A stretch of 64,000 bases of DNA from Liolophura sinensis (Eukaryota; Mollusca; Polyplacophora; Chitonida; Chitonidae). Below the pieces are notes generated by a model. It made no database searches, was not told the origin of the DNA, and saw nothing but the letters and a program-made list of their open reading frames with translations. The stretch covers positions 9,696,193 through 9,760,192 of the forward strand of contig NC_088306.1 of the NCBI RefSeq assembly GCF_032854445.1, read 5' to 3'. The first letter of the stretch is position 1. The number at the start of each line of letters is the position of its first letter. Shown piece by piece: positions 22,485 through 35,027 of this stretch. The position numbers and the translations under genes were made by a program.

Positions 22485-23242
22485 CTGTAAACAAATAAAG
22501 TTAATTCATTAATTATTTACTTCATAATGACGAAGTATTACTGCTGGTGACATATCATGCTATGTTGCTGGCTGCTGAACCCTTTCAGCCACTCAGAACA
22601 AATGTACTGGAGACGAGAAGCTGTAAGCAGTCGACGAGGTGAGAGATAACATGGGAGGGTACAGGGAAATGAACAAAAACGGATGCTATTCAGGGAAATA
22701 CGGCTGATAATAACAAGAAATTGTAGTATGCAAGACAAGAGAACAATGTACACAGCATATATAAATTGTGAATGTCAAGACAACCTGGTTTCAGACTTAT
22801 TTAGCTGTACTATTTTAACTCAGATGTTATTTTAACAGCGTTTTCACTGCCCTTTGTGAGCAGGCAAACAAGTAAAATTGCAAATGTTCAGGTGTCTTCT
22901 GTCTCCCATATGCAAATGTCACAAATTATTTTTGATTTTGCAAGTCTCAAAGTCTCCAGTTAGTTCAATGTGGGCGGGGGGGTGGGGGGGGATCTAGTTT
23001 ACCTTGCAAAAGCTGGGGAAGCTCAATGTTCCTTACGAAATCCTGGCATTTGCCATTTCTCTTCACAGCTAACTGTACTCTACAACTACAGACGATACTT
23101 GAAAGGTAATATACTTGTTCAATAATGCCAAACAACATGTATAGTCTATAATGCCGACTAGGTACAGTGTGCTGTCAACACTTCCTAAAGTTAGACTAGC
23201 ATGACAGACACTCCAGCATAAACATCACAATGTGCTGAGCTT

Positions 23243-23411
23243 GCTTCCTCTCAGGTCTTAAGTGGTAAGGTCTGTCAGCAACCTGTGGATGGTTGTGGGT
23301 TTCCCTGGGCTCTGCTTGGTTTCCTCCCACCATAATGCTGGCCGCTGTCATATAAGTGAAATATTCTTGAGTACGGTGTAAAACACCAACCAAATAAATA
23401 AATAAATAAAC
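23243..23411 (+). mobile_element. SINE family A, 5'-truncated
   Basis: Central block, 3' block and (AAAT)n tail, in the first CNTROB intron. Confidence 0.9.
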
Positions 23412-23898
23412 AATGTGTTGACTGTGCATTGTGTCTAATCCTGACTGTTACGGTTGAAAATATCAAAGTCCGAAATTTCTGACTGGAACTCAGCTTGCAA
23501 CAGATATTATGATAAGACTGATCGTCTGACATGTCTGATGGCATACTGTAGTTCTAATCTGAAGCCGCTCCATTTAAAATGAGCAAGACTGCTTGTGCTC
23601 AGCTACTGCATGACAGTTCCTCAAGCAGGTCTTTGGAAAGTGGTTATGGTAGAAATGTGTTAATCAGAGAGTGTATACACTACGTTTACGTGCAGTCGTA
23701 CTACTATCATTCATCTGAAGAGAAGTTGCTCTGAGAGAAGGCACTTTTCTGACTAACTTTTTTTCGTCAGTCTGCTTGATTTCACTTGTCATGTAAAAAT
23801 CTGCTTTGAAGTAAAGTTATTAGATGCCTATTGTAACAATCTGTTCACCTCATAAGGTGTCAAAAGCAGTATGTCAAACAAATTTGTAAGAAACTTAC

Positions 23899-24000
23899 AG
23901 AATTCTCGGAGTTTTCAAACTCTGCCACACGCTTTGGAGTTTGCGTGATCGGACAAGTTGTCAGATGGACTTCCGGCAAAGAAATCACTACGCGTTGACA
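23899..24000 (-). other. CNTROB: Probable CNTROB non-coding exon 1
   Basis: Reading on the minus strand, a strong donor CT|GTAAGTTTC follows position 23899, and the next matching acceptor is at 22484. No long frame is present. The 5' limit is a guess; transcription probably starts between here and 24200. Confidence 0.45.
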
Positions 24001-24244
24001 AAAAAAAAAAAAAAAAAAAATTGAAATGATGCAGTGGTCTCTTTATAACATTTACAAGTATTTTATGACAAAAATGACTGATAAATTTGCCTATACAACT
24101 AATGCACAGAATCTGTTTTTGTCGTGGTTTGGATTTACATTTCTTAGCGGAATTATAGATTCGATAACTGATACGTGAGAAAGAGAACTTCCGGTTTGGG
24201 GGCGAATTGTCAGGATTTATGCTTGTCTTCGTAAAGTCAATACG
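23930..24244. promoter_or_regulatory. Bidirectional CNTROB/TRAPPC1 promoter region
   Basis: This segment lies between the presumed first exon of CNTROB (leftward) and the TRAPPC1 start codon (rightward). It carries two copies of ACTTCCGG, the ETS-family core, at 23969-23976 and 24187-24194, and an A-tract at 24000-24020. No TATA box is evident. ETS sites without TATA are common in divergent housekeeping promoters. Activity is inferred. Confidence 0.55.
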
Positions 24245-24343
24245 ATGACTGTCTTCAACTTGTATATTTTTGATAGAAATGGCACTTGCCTGTACTATAA
24301 TGAGTGGAATCGCAAGAAGCAACCGGGGATGAGCAAGGACGAG
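24245..24343 (+). CDS. TRAPPC1: TRAPPC1 exon 1 (residues 1-33)
   Basis: It starts at the ATG of [13 protein letters not shown] and ends KDE at donor GTGAGA, phase 0. Confidence 0.97.
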
Positions 24344-27300
24344 GTGAGAAGCTGATTGAAACCCTGAATGTAGTGTGTTGTTGTTGTAAACCGACGATTG
24401 TCAGTGTCAAACTTTGACTCCGGGGTCCGACTACACTGACTGTTGAGAAATATTTGAATGCCTGGATGTTTTCTTGTGAGATATGATAATTACAATCACA
24501 AAATTAGGGAATTTGGAAATAGAAGCTGCTGTCACGTGGTAGAGTGATATCAATTCATTGAAGAACCAGCTTCTCACAGTGAATATCTGTCTGAGTAGGG
24601 CTCGTTATAAACTAACAGAAACATTACCCTAGTCTTTACAACTGCCAAAAAATTGGAAAGGGAGATGAGGAGTTGTAAGACTAGGTTTGTGTTTACATGT
24701 TGCTGACCGTTTTGAGGTCTTAATGATTAGAGTGTCTGCCTTGAAGTCGGGAGACCGCGGGATCAAATCTGTCACTCCAGAAACATCAGCACTGAGAGGT
24801 TAGAGTAAGGAAACATGACTGGCTGGCCTGGTACCAGTATATGGTAGTGAACACACTGAATGGTACATTAGTATGACAGCTCTAGGCAGTTTTCTAACTG
24901 TCTTGGGCCAACAAAATTGGTATTTGTGAAGTTGAAGTATATGTCACATGGTAGGATGTTGTCAATTTTTTAAATAATCTGCATTTCACAATGAGCATCT
25001 GAGAAGTGGTCTGCAGCCAACAAAGTCATCAATTTTTCAATATTCCCCATTGCTCAGGGCTCCCATTGCTCTGGGGACCCTGGTACCAATAAGCCTTCCA
25101 TCAACAAGACCTATCTTACACCTGTTAAAGATCTCTAATATCCTTGCCAAAGGTTTTTGGTTTGCTCTGGACACTGAGGTAATTTCGTTTCCTCCACCCA
25201 TATATTGGCTAGCAGCCTCCATGGTATTAGTGGGAAACTCTTTTGAAGTGGCATTAAACAACAATTAAGATTATTTTTGGACGCATGACTGATTGCTGGG
25301 ATATTAAACGATTACTGTCTTCATCCTTATATTATCTTTCCACCAATCCACCATATCGAATGTGTCTTTACAGGAGTTCAAGCTGATGTATGGTATGATT
25401 TTTTCCATAAAATCATTTGTGAACAGGATTTCCCCATTGGATATGTATCCTTTGCTGAATGTTTAGTCAATCAGAGAAACTTGCTTGTAGGTCACTTATA
25501 CATCTGGCGTCAAAATGTTTGATATTTGAAGCTCTTCATAAAGACAAAAGTTGAGGTCATCCAATATGATTTAAAATTTTGAAAAGTATTAAATCTCATT
25601 TGTGTAATTTTAAAATATCATGGAAACGGATAAAATACATCAATTAATCATTTATGAGTCTGAGATTATGAATATTTGCATCGTGTTAAGTGATCTTGTG
25701 AAGGCCTGGGCCCAGTTTGAGGTCATCATTTTTATTTTGAGCTCTTAAAAAAGAGTGAGTGACCAAGCAAATTGAGCCCTGTAAATGTATAAATGTGTAT
25801 TTTTGAAAAGGTAAAGCTTTCGTGTGAATGTAAAGCATGGGTTAAATGACATAGAGCTACTACAAACAATTTTTTTTATTTATTGATTTATTAGTGATTG
25901 GTGTTTCATTTAAAATGTTGAAAGTAGACCTACCATTTGTTGTCATGTTTGGTGGAGCGGGGACACAAAGTATTTACATGGTGACTGTGAAAATTGATAG
26001 TGGTTCCATGGAGCATTTACATGTTGAGTGTGGAAATTGATGGAGGTTGAGCCAGCAGGCTGGACCACTATCAGTTTTCACACTCACCATGTAACTACTT
26101 TGTATCCCCCTTCAACCAAACATGATAACAAATTTATTATTCAGAAGAGCTTTAAAGTTTACTAAATTTATGGAAAAAAAATGGGTGGTTGTGTTTTCCT
26201 ATACTACTTCGATGCCTTACACAGGCCCGATGCAAATCATGTCTATTTGTAGCTCATTGCTATCTACGACATCACACAATGACACGCCTCCTCATTTGCA
26301 TTTAGTCCATTCACTTTCCAGCAGTGGTCGAACTTGTGAGTAAAGTGGAATGATTTTTTTTTTTTTTTTTTGATTGGTGTTTTACGCCATACTCAAGAAT
26401 ATTTCACTTATACGACGGCGGCCAGCATTATGGTGGGTGGAAACCGGGCAGAGCCCGGGGGAAACCCACGACCATCCGCAGGTTGCTGGCAGACCTTCCC
26501 ACTTACGGCCGGAGAGGAAGCCAGCATAAGCTGGACTTGAACTCACAGGGACTGCATTGGTGAGAGACTCCTGGGTCATTACGCTGCGCTAACCGACTGA
26601 GCCACGGAGGCCCCAAAATGGAATGATAGTTACTGTGCAAAAAGCAAGTGTCAAGTAGCACTAGAGGTAATATTTACAACAGAAATGCTCAGAGTTTCAG
26701 TGGTATGATTATCACATCGATAGAGATGCCAGTTGTCACTTCTTATTTACTTTACTTCTCCATGTTTATTTTTTAGATGTTTTTGTCTTGTTCACAATCG
26801 CTCTATTCCCAATGATGTCCCTACACTGTCTGCGCTACACAGAAATGAAGTAGGCCTATATTTCACTTTTTTGAATGATCCCATAGCAACTACCATATCG
26901 CGTGTGTGGAAACAAGGTTTTGCCGTATCGAGTGGGTCGGGCACCGATAGGAGGGTAACTGACCAATCAGATAGCAGAGAAACTACTACAGTTACATAGT
27001 GCATTCTGGTATCACTCAGATAACAGACTTTCCGTTAAATTTAACAGATTCATTTTGTCAGTGTATAGTATAGATCATATTTACCATCAGAGATAGGCAA
27101 CCTTGAGATAACGTAAAATGCAAATTTGATCTCCAAACCATAGGTATATAGGTTACCAGCTTCGGCAGAAATACCTCTGCCTCTGAGTTCGCATGGTGTT
27201 AAGTAGTTAAATGGATACAGAATTGGCACTGATTGGCTGGCTGTGGAGATAAGGGTCCAGCTCCGGTTAACCCTGCAGGCCGAAGCGGCTAGCACGCCAG

Positions 27301-29155
27301 CAGGGTGCAATGACCCAGGAGCCTCTCACCAATGTGGTCGCAGTGAGTTCAAGTCCAGCTCATGCTGGCTTCCTCTCCGGCCATATGTAGGAAGGTCTGT
27401 CAGCAACCTGCGGACGGTCCTGGGTTTCCCCCCGGTTTCCTCCCACCATAAAGCTAGCTGCGGTCGTATAAGTGAAATATTCTTGAATACGACGTAAAAC
27501 ACCAATCTGGTACTCATAAGTCTTGTATGAGAGCACATTTGGTCACTCGGTTATCAAAGGCCAATCATGCTTTGAGATCTGACATTTGTTTTAAACAATG
27601 ACTTTGCTATTGTATCATGTTTATGTATGGATTTACAACCTGCCACCAACTTGTCAGAGTTGTCCTTGACTGTGTATTAGGAGGGAAGGATTCATGAATT
27701 TGAGGACGAGTCAGTACAAACTACATTTCTATGAGACACCAAGTGGACTGAAATTCATTATGAACACAGACCTTAATGCTGGGAACTGTAGAGATGTGCT
27801 TCATCAAATTTATAGCACAGTAAGTAAAAGTATGCCGTCACATCTGTGTTAGTGATTACCATTGGTTGTTGGCTGACATGTCACCATCTTGACCAATGAG
27901 GTCACGTGTTCCAATCCAGCTCTGGCTGTTTCATCTGCAAGTTTCAGTCAGGAGGTTTGTCGGGTACCAGGTGAAAGTCAGTGGTTTACTTTGGGCACTC
28001 AGGTTTACTTATCATGGTCATACAAGTGAAGAATTCTTGAGCAAGGTGTGAAATATCAAATACATTAATAAATATTATAGGTTCTTATAATGTACGTAAG
28101 TTAGAAGGTCTGTCAGCAACCTGCGGATGGTCGTGGGTTCTCCCCGAGCCATGCCCACCCACCATAATGCTGGCCGCCGTCGTATAAGTGAAATATTCTT
28201 GAGTACAGCGTAAAACACCAATCAAATAAATAAATAAATAAATCTTATAATGTAGGCTATCAAGCATAAAGATGTAGGTCAGCTGTAATGATTTCATCGG
28301 TTATTGAGAATTCCTCAGTAATGAGGAAACAAGGCCATCCTTGGAAAAATTGTTTTAATTCTCGTTGCCTGACGTCATCTGAAAGAATAGTGTTGGTTTA
28401 TACATGTAGGGAATTGTTTGTTTTTTTTTTTTTTTTGCTTTTCTGGCTAATGAAAAAGACAGGAATTTTAAGTGAACAGTTGAAATTTGAGAGAAAAATC
28501 TAAAATAAAAGATGTTAAGAGTAGGGCAACACTAAGTTGAAAGGTCAGTATTTACATATTTTTTAGTGATGGCCGAAAGTATTTATGGCCGTGTAATAAA
28601 CTGTACACTAGAACTTGAGTGGTCCTTGAACTCATTACAGATTTCTGTTTTGTAACATTTTGTTTATTCACAACCATGACAAGCATAATAATATTAACCA
28701 AATGTACTACATTGAGTGTATTTAAGGGTAATTATTGAGTTATAGGTTTTTAATTTCAAGGCGTCTTTACCGTTAAACTTATTGTAAAGTGTATCTTAAA
28801 ATTTTAGACATGGTTTCAATATTTAGTTTATTCCTAGGTTATTGTTGCGGGTAATTCACTCATACTGCTGTACCATTTGTATTTTAATGTCTAACTTGTA
28901 TGAATCTGAATGCCCACTGCAGCAAGTGATTGGATTTCTCATACTGTTCTCATAACTTTGTGCTTTTGCTTGTTTTGAAATTAATGGTTTCTTCAGTTTG
29001 TTCTCTTCTTTTTTTGTCATTTTCAGATCTTTGTGGAGTATGTTGTGAAGAACCCATTATGTGCATTGGGAGAGCCCATTGCTAGTGAACTGTTCAAACA
29101 AAAGCTGGATGACTACATTAGAGGATTACCTGTCTTTGCTTCCAAAGTGTCATAG
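24245..29155 (+). CDS. TRAPPC1: TRAPP complex subunit 1 (BET5), complete four-exon gene
   Basis: Exons 24245-24343, 25374-25444, 27681-27819 and 29027-29155 join in phase to 145 codons plus stop, exactly the human length. Exon 1 reads [20 protein letters not shown], the N-terminal signature of TRAPPC1. Later blocks [33 protein letters not shown] and [11 protein letters not shown] match the human protein in order. TRAPPC1 is a longin-fold core subunit of the TRAPP complexes, which activate Rab1 and Rab11 in ER-to-Golgi and later traffic. A possible AATAAA poly(A) signal is at 29720-29725. It is head-to-head with CNTROB. The identification is certain; the UTR ends are not. Confidence 0.97.
24708..24890 (-). 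mobile_element. SINE family B, tRNA-like end
   Basis: Reads GAGGTCTTAATGATTAGAG, then GGGATCAAATC (B-box-like), then the family's CAGCACTGAGAGGTTAG block, in the first TRAPPC1 intron. Confidence 0.7.
25374..25444 (+). CDS. TRAPPC1: TRAPPC1 exon 2 (residues 34-57)
   Basis: Acceptor TTTACAG, donor GTATCC. It encodes [20 protein letters not shown] and PLD, then splits the Met57 codon. Confidence 0.96.
25932..26136. mobile_element. Foldback element, about 70-bp inverted arms
   Basis: The left arm TTTGTTGTCATGTTTGGTGG is mirrored by CAACCAAACATGATAACAAA at the right, with matching GATAGTGGT/ACCACTATC inside. The loop is about 65 bp. In a TRAPPC1 intron. Confidence 0.85.
26357..26614 (-). mobile_element. 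SINE family A, full length, poly(A) tail, with target duplication
   Basis: Flanked by TGGAATGAT on both sides. Closely similar to the copy at 7299-7581, so a young insertion in a TRAPPC1 intron. Confidence 0.94.
27207..27258. mobile_element. MITE-like element 2, left-end fragment
   Basis: TTAAATGGATACAGAATTGG with GATTGGCTGGC, then a SINE. Confidence 0.7.
27269..27508 (+). mobile_element. SINE family A, near full length, no tail
   Basis: Head, central and 3' blocks, ending at ACACCAAT without an A-rich tail. In a TRAPPC1 intron. Confidence 0.9.
27681..27819 (+). CDS. TRAPPC1: TRAPPC1 exon 3 (residues 57-103)
   Basis: Acceptor ATTAG, donor GTAAGT. It contains [20 protein letters not shown] and [10 protein letters not shown]. 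Confidence 0.97.
28105..28243 (+). mobile_element. SINE family A, 5'-truncated
   Basis: Central and 3' blocks with (AAAT)n tail, in the last TRAPPC1 intron. Confidence 0.9.
29027..29155 (+). CDS. TRAPPC1: TRAPPC1 exon 4 (residues 104-145 and stop)
   Basis: A T-rich tract and TTTCAG acceptor precede it. [17 protein letters not shown] leads to the C-terminus FASKVS and TAG. Confidence 0.97.
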   Translation: MFVEYVVKNPLCALGEPIASELFKQKLDDYIRGLPVFASKVS

Positions 29156-31800
29156 TCTATACCTGTTATACTACATTTATTGAAGATGTAATACATGTAT
29201 GAAGATTGTGACAACTGACTCAAAACTTTTCAATGCTGTCATTGCATGTGATGCCAGTTGTCGGTACCATTATGAATGGGTCTGTCACTACAAGGTGTGT
29301 TCGCTGAGAGGTTTAACCAGTAAACATAATGTTCCAGATCACCAGGACAGTCCCAATCCATCATATTTACAGTGCTTTATCATATGAATTCCATGCTAGA
29401 GACACGAACCATCCCACCCAGTCAAAGTTAACTGACTTAGAGGTCCGGTCAGACCTCTAACTGGTCTGTAGCAATCAGGCACTAATTGCCAGTTGCGGCA
29501 CTGATAGCTAATTTTGCCACCAGGACTGCTAATTTTGCTACCAAGACATAGTGACACACTTGTGAATCAAGCCAAGTGTAGTTGTGATAGAAAACTTCAG
29601 GTATGCCTGGTGCGGGTCCATTTCAAGCCTGGGGCAGGACATTTGTGGATTCCCCTTTATCACTGTGCATGGAATCTTGGTGAGACTTCGCAATCGATGA
29701 TGCTTGTGTGAGAGATGTGAATAAACTGGCAGAGCTAAGAGGAAAGCAGACAGAGTTCAGAAGAAACCAGCCAGTGGCAGGAGAAAGCTAGTCAGAACTT
29801 GGAGGAAACTAACAAAACTGGGTGCAACAGAACTGGGAGAGAACCACCCAGAACTGGGAGAGAACCAGCCAGAACTGGGAAACAGCCAGCAGAGCAGCAG
29901 CAAGTATTTTTTGGTGGACTCTCTAAGCTCAGTGAAGAGTCACTCAGGTTTTACGAAGCAGCAGAACTTGTGTCCGTTATTTGTCATGGGCATTTTAGGA
30001 TTGGCAGGAAAGACCTTCAAAAGTGTGATATTAATAGCCTTTTTATAGGTGTATTCTTATTCCACAGTCAGAACAATGAAACAGGAACCTCTCACCAATA
30101 TGGTGGCTGTGAGTTCAAGTCCAGCACATGCTGGTGTCCTCCCCAATTTGTACATAGGATGGTCTGTCAGCAACCTTTGGATGGGCATGGGTATTGTCCC
30201 ACCATATTGCTTACCACCACCCTATGAATGAAATATTCTTGAGTGTAAAGCAGTTATCCAATAAATAAATAAAATACTGTATGTAAGTAGTGCCATAATC
30301 AAGATATTGTTTCTTTCATGTTACAAGCCCTTTATAACAAAAGAGAGTTGATAGGTGTTTTTTTTTTTTGCCGCAGAAGGGAAGAACAATCGTAGAATCC
30401 TGTTCAAATGATCGATCACAAGTAAACTTCCTCAACATTGATCAGAACACATTTTCTACGGGATAATTTAATGCTAGCATTTTCTGGTCCTGTAAAGAGG
30501 GGGCGAGCATGTGAAAATATAACCGAAACCCTGTCCAGCTGATACTTTTGACATTTAGGTGATTCTTCCTTTGTGTGAAGGATCAACTATTATACTCTGT
30601 CTTCTGCTCATCATTCAATGTACATGCTTGTCTAAAAGTATGAAGAGTGTAAGAATCTAAGTGAACCTTAGCTCAGATAACCGGCTTTGACCGAAACATT
30701 TATACATGAGGGAGAGGAGAGCCAAAATCATGTTGTGTTGCATGAAGATTAGAGGATGGAACATATCAGCTTTGTATGTGAACTTTCCTGTGCCCATTTA
30801 GAAATGAACCGGTCCTGTCTAGTGTCACATCTATTGCTCCGACTTCACAAAAATGTATCAGTGAACAGATACAGTTTCTATCCACCAAAGTTTTCTCAGC
30901 ATCTCGCCGTGATGATCTCAATGACAATTCAGGAAATTATACCAATATATTCCCAGCTTCCTTAGCATAGTTTTGACGGGGAGAAAAGGTATCTACACTC
31001 CTGACTAACCTCTTTTTTTTTTTAAATTTTGGGATCTCCCGAACGGTATCTTCCCATGCCGCCAGAAGGGGTTCATGTGGGGGCCTCTGATACATATGAA
31101 ATGAGAGTAATAAAATGGTGAAGGCCAGCATAAAAGGGACTCTGCTGGGGATTCTTTGATAACGCAGGTTTAACACAAAAAAATCTTCCGTTTTGATCAT
31201 TTTCTGCAGATATTATGGTGTAAGGTCTCAATTTGTCACCGTGATTATACCATTCCATGACTGAATTATTTTAATTCACAAAAATAAACTATGGGATTCA
31301 AGCAAGTGGGTTATAGCCTGAGCAACTTGTCCCTGGAGGTATAGGCCTGTGTCCAAGCTTTGTCAGTGTTTGTAAACATTGGCGCCGGTTATAACCAAAG
31401 CCACACAATTCTCAGCAATTGAGTTTAGCGAGATTAGGTATGTTTTAAAGGTAGCCCTAATGCGTGGCGAAAAGAATTGGATCACGGAGAATTCTATATC
31501 TTGCCGTCGAAAGACGATGACAGCTGCTGTGTTTACAAGATTTCGTTGAACATTGTACAATTATTATGCCACATATTGAGCAGTTAATTTGAAATCTCAA
31601 CTCCCTAGGGAAACACAAGGATAATGGTCATCGGTTCAGCAAATTATGCGCCCCCCCCCCCCTCCAAAAAAAAAAATATGGCAACACTATTTTGCAAGTA
31701 TCCAAATGGATACGGTTGAAAACACCTCAGAGATTTTTCGATCCACTGGTATATCGAATACGTATACCGGTCGAAGCGTTATAAGGCCGGCTTTGGTCAT
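29156..31800. other. TRAPPC1 3' flank and intergenic DNA
   Basis: It contains a possible poly(A) signal at 29720, a short Gly/Arg-like AGAACTGGGAGAGAACC repeat near 29826-29880, and one SINE. A frame on the minus strand at 31020-31200 is not convincing. Nothing else is seen. Confidence 0.5.
30068..30272 (+). mobile_element. SINE family A, diverged
   Basis: Partial head, B-box region and a degenerate central block, with (AAAT)n tail. Confidence 0.85.
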
Positions 31801-31845
31801 CAATGGGAGAGGAAATTGTTAGCCAAAAAGTCGGCTGTGATCGTT

Positions 31846-31920
31846 TAATATTGGGTAAGGTCTAGTTCACGGCCGAGAAGCAATCCATATTGGGTAAGGT
31901 CTAGTTCACGGCCGAGTAAA
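31846..31920. repeat. Two-copy tandem repeat
   Basis: ATATTGGGTAAGGTCTAGTT with CACGGCCGAG occurs twice about 40 bp apart. Confidence 0.85.
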
Positions 31921-32094
31921 ATATGTATTTGGGAACAGAGCCTTCGGCAACGAAAATACGGTAAAACACATAGGCAAAAGTGAAGTGAATTACATTCGCC
32001 ACGACTAAGTCTCATTCCGTGGCGTATGCAAGTGGTGATTCTATAATATCTCGCTTTCTGAGCCCTACTCACGGACGTGCAGCTATTATTTTGA

Positions 32095-32432
32095 GTGAGG
32101 GAGTGCTTGGGGTTTAACGTTGTACTCAACAATTTTTCAGTCATATAACGACGAAGGAATCGTTAAGGTGTAGGCCTATGTAATGTGTCTCCTTGTTGCA
32201 GGACGAATTTCCACCGCTCTTTTATCTAGTGCTGCTTCACTGAGACGACTTACCAGAGGCAAGTAAACCGCACCGGCCGAGCCATTATACTGATACGGGT
32301 CAACCAGTCGTTGCACTGTCCCCTTCATGCTGAACGCCAAATGGGGAAGTTACAACTTCCATTTTTAAGGTCTTAGGTGTGACTCGGCCCAGGATCGACC
32401 CTGGAACTACCGCTCCCGAAGCGGACGAAGCT
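32095..32432 (+). mobile_element. SINE family B, near complete
   Basis: GTGCTTGGGGTTTAACGTTG through ACCGCTCCCGAAGCGGACG. Confidence 0.87.
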
Positions 32433-32771
32433 CTTCTGGGAAACATTCTTATAGGTCAAATATGATTGGCCCCGGACTCAAATTATGTTGACTCGCGGCA
32501 CATGCGCGCATGTGTGATATAATTTTACATGATGTCAGATTCTCAATAGACGTGAACGTGATTGACGTACCAGTTTAGGTCAATCGGTTAGACGGCATCA
32601 CGCGGTGAGTAGCTGAAAAACAGACCTTATTTTCGAATTCGACTGAGATTTTCTGAGGAAATATTGATGATCAGTGTCAGTAGTTGCAAAAGGTGGATAA
32701 ATGTCTTAGTTTGCGGACAGACCGTGTGTTATAAAGTGGATTTGGACGTTAAGCATTGCGTATGCAGCGAG

Positions 32772-32915
32772 ACCTTACGATGGTGTAGATGAATACAGAT
32801 ACAATGTCATGGTCGGGTGCACACGTCAAAGGATGGCAGTGGTCTCCACATATCGGTAAATATATGCCGTCCTTAAGACTGGATTTTCGAAAATTGTATG
32901 TCTTGCAAGAGCGTC
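32772..32915 (-). CDS. Possible orphan exon, Cys/His-containing
   Basis: Acceptor TTTATACAG and donor GTAAGG frame an open stretch, GDGRSCKTYNFRKSSLKDG then YLPICGDHCHPLTCAPDHD. The four Cys and two His could bind metal. No partner exons were found and no family was recognised. Confidence 0.18.
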
Positions 32916-33059
32916 CGTCACCTGTATAAAGAGAGTGACATTTCAAACGGTCGGCAAAAAACAAAATATTAAATGAAGTAAAATTTGGCTTCAGTAAAAA
33001 CACACAAAAAGAGTTCGGTCAGGGCTTTTCGAAGGGTCGGTCGCGTAACATCAAACATA

Positions 33060-35027
33060 TAATGTGTTAATTTTGGCCTAATAGACACTAATGGACCAAT
33101 CAGCTGGCTTCTTGTTTTAAGACGAGGTGAAGTTTGGATCATACTCGTTTTTACAATGTAACGTTTTCAGGAACGTTTTGGTGCAAATTTCAGCTCGTAC
33201 CATATTGCGTGTACATGTGGACTGCACCAAAAATAGAAATAATACCAATGTATAACTCAGTATTGTGTACATAAAATATGGTCAAATAATATATCATTAT
33301 TGAAAGTGATTACAAATGTATGGAGGTGTTTTTGTCTTTTTGTTCTCAAGGTTATTATCTCACAGTATAGATAAAGTCATATTTTGCATGGCATTTTATA
33401 ATGAAGGAAAACAACAGCTTGTAGAAATAAAGGAACTTGGCCCATATTTATCCAGCCTCTTGAGACTTGAGAAAAAAATTCAAACAACTACAGTTAAAAT
33501 TTTTCGCTTAAGGAGGCTTAAAATTTGTACACTGATTCTTGACTGCGGAACAATATTCTAACCACAATTTGAGTTATTTCCTGTACTGAGTTTGGCTTTC
33601 TAAGCACCTGTCGTCATATGACTGAAAATTTGTTGAGTAGGATGTTAAACCCCAAGCACTCACTCACTCACTCTAAGCACCTGAAATTTATCACTTAACT
33701 CTTCAGATGCTTGATAAATACGAGGTCTGGCCTTGTTTATCCTTTTGGCTTCATTAATGCCTTAATGCTGTAAATGAACACACAAACAGCTCAACTTGTA
33801 CAGCAGTTACAAGTTGATAATTTTTTTCAGCGGCAACGCTTAAATACAGACAAATGCTGTCCAAATGAAGCACTTGACACAGACACTGTGACAAAGCATG
33901 TGTATCATTTGCTAATTTCTGCAATAATTTTTATTTAAAATGGTCAATAGCTTTAGTACACAACAGTACATGATTTTTGGCGATGATAAAAGACAGGCAG
34001 CATGGTTGGAGGTAAAAATTAAGACATCAAGTTACAGACATGATTAAAAAAGCTGTCATCACATCAGTTCAAATTTATTCTTAAAAATTTTAATTTCATT
34101 CTTGCATTATTACGATCATTCAATATCATCCCCTGATCAAAATCGATCAGACTGTCAGGTTAAAAACAATGTCAACATTATAATTACTGCACAGTTACTT
34201 TTCAAATTAACTCGTTAAGTATGTGATTAGATTATGTCAGCTCACTAATACTGGGACTTATTGCACTATAATGCCAGGTTAAAGTTTGACAGGCGAGAAG
34301 ATGGTAGAAGGATAAAGCTGTCACAATTTTACCTCTTACAGCCTTAAAATAGGACTTCTGTCAAACATTCCAAAGTTGAAAAGTGCCCCTGGTTCCAGGG
34401 CTACAACCTAAAGGCCTAAACATGCCTATTTAATTCTTGTCCCTCTGCCATTTCACATGTAGTTGTAAACAAGTAAAACTGATTCGAGTGGTGCAGCTAC
34501 AAGGCTTAGAATGCAAAACCTGATCAAGTGTGTCGTAGGATACATGTATTTTGCTCCTCCGCAGAGAAAAGTTGTATTTAATTTGGTACCTTGCCTAAAC
34601 TGAACTCCTTTCCACCAGCTGTGCAGAAGAATATGGGACAAAAAAGAAAATAGTTTGAAAACTTTCAGAAAATGGAGATAGAGCAAAAGTGTAATTAGCT
34701 TATTTCTCTTTTCCCTATGTGTACAATGTACAATGTACAATGACAGTTGTGACTGCATACATTGCATTATTGAAGAAATTGCTTACAAAATATACTTCTT
34801 CGAAGACTTTTAAAATAGTAGAAAATATGCAGCATTGTAACTCTTATTTCTGCACCATGCGAGTCATGTTAACATAATAATGTAGTAAGTTTATGTTAGT
34901 AATTTGAGATGCAAGGTGAATGATGTACTTACTATAAATGACATAAACTTTTGACCTCAAAAATGTATTTTAGTTACAAATGTCATGAAATTTTATTTTT
35001 GACTATTTGTGCTATTTTTTGATAGCA
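33060..35027. other. Intergenic AT-rich DNA, no feature recognised
   Basis: Apart from a 70-bp SINE fragment at 33608, I see no supported gene, repeat family or regulatory signal. Confidence 0.5.
33608..33677 (-). mobile_element. SINE family B, 5' fragment
   Basis: GTCATATGACTGAAAATTTG to AACCCCAAGCACTCACTCAC. Confidence 0.85.

Noticed and set aside
31073-31258. Two overlapping minus-strand frames (SRVPFMLAFTILLLSFHMY and KPALSKNPQQSPFYAGLHH)
   Set aside because: Either could be a protein remnant, but neither has splice borders or a known domain, and they cannot both be real.
33316-33561. 81-codon plus-strand frame
   Set aside because: No domain, partner exons or promoter signals.
34453-34767. 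104-codon minus-strand frame
   Set aside because: Low-complexity hydrophobic composition, no recognisable domain and no exon borders.
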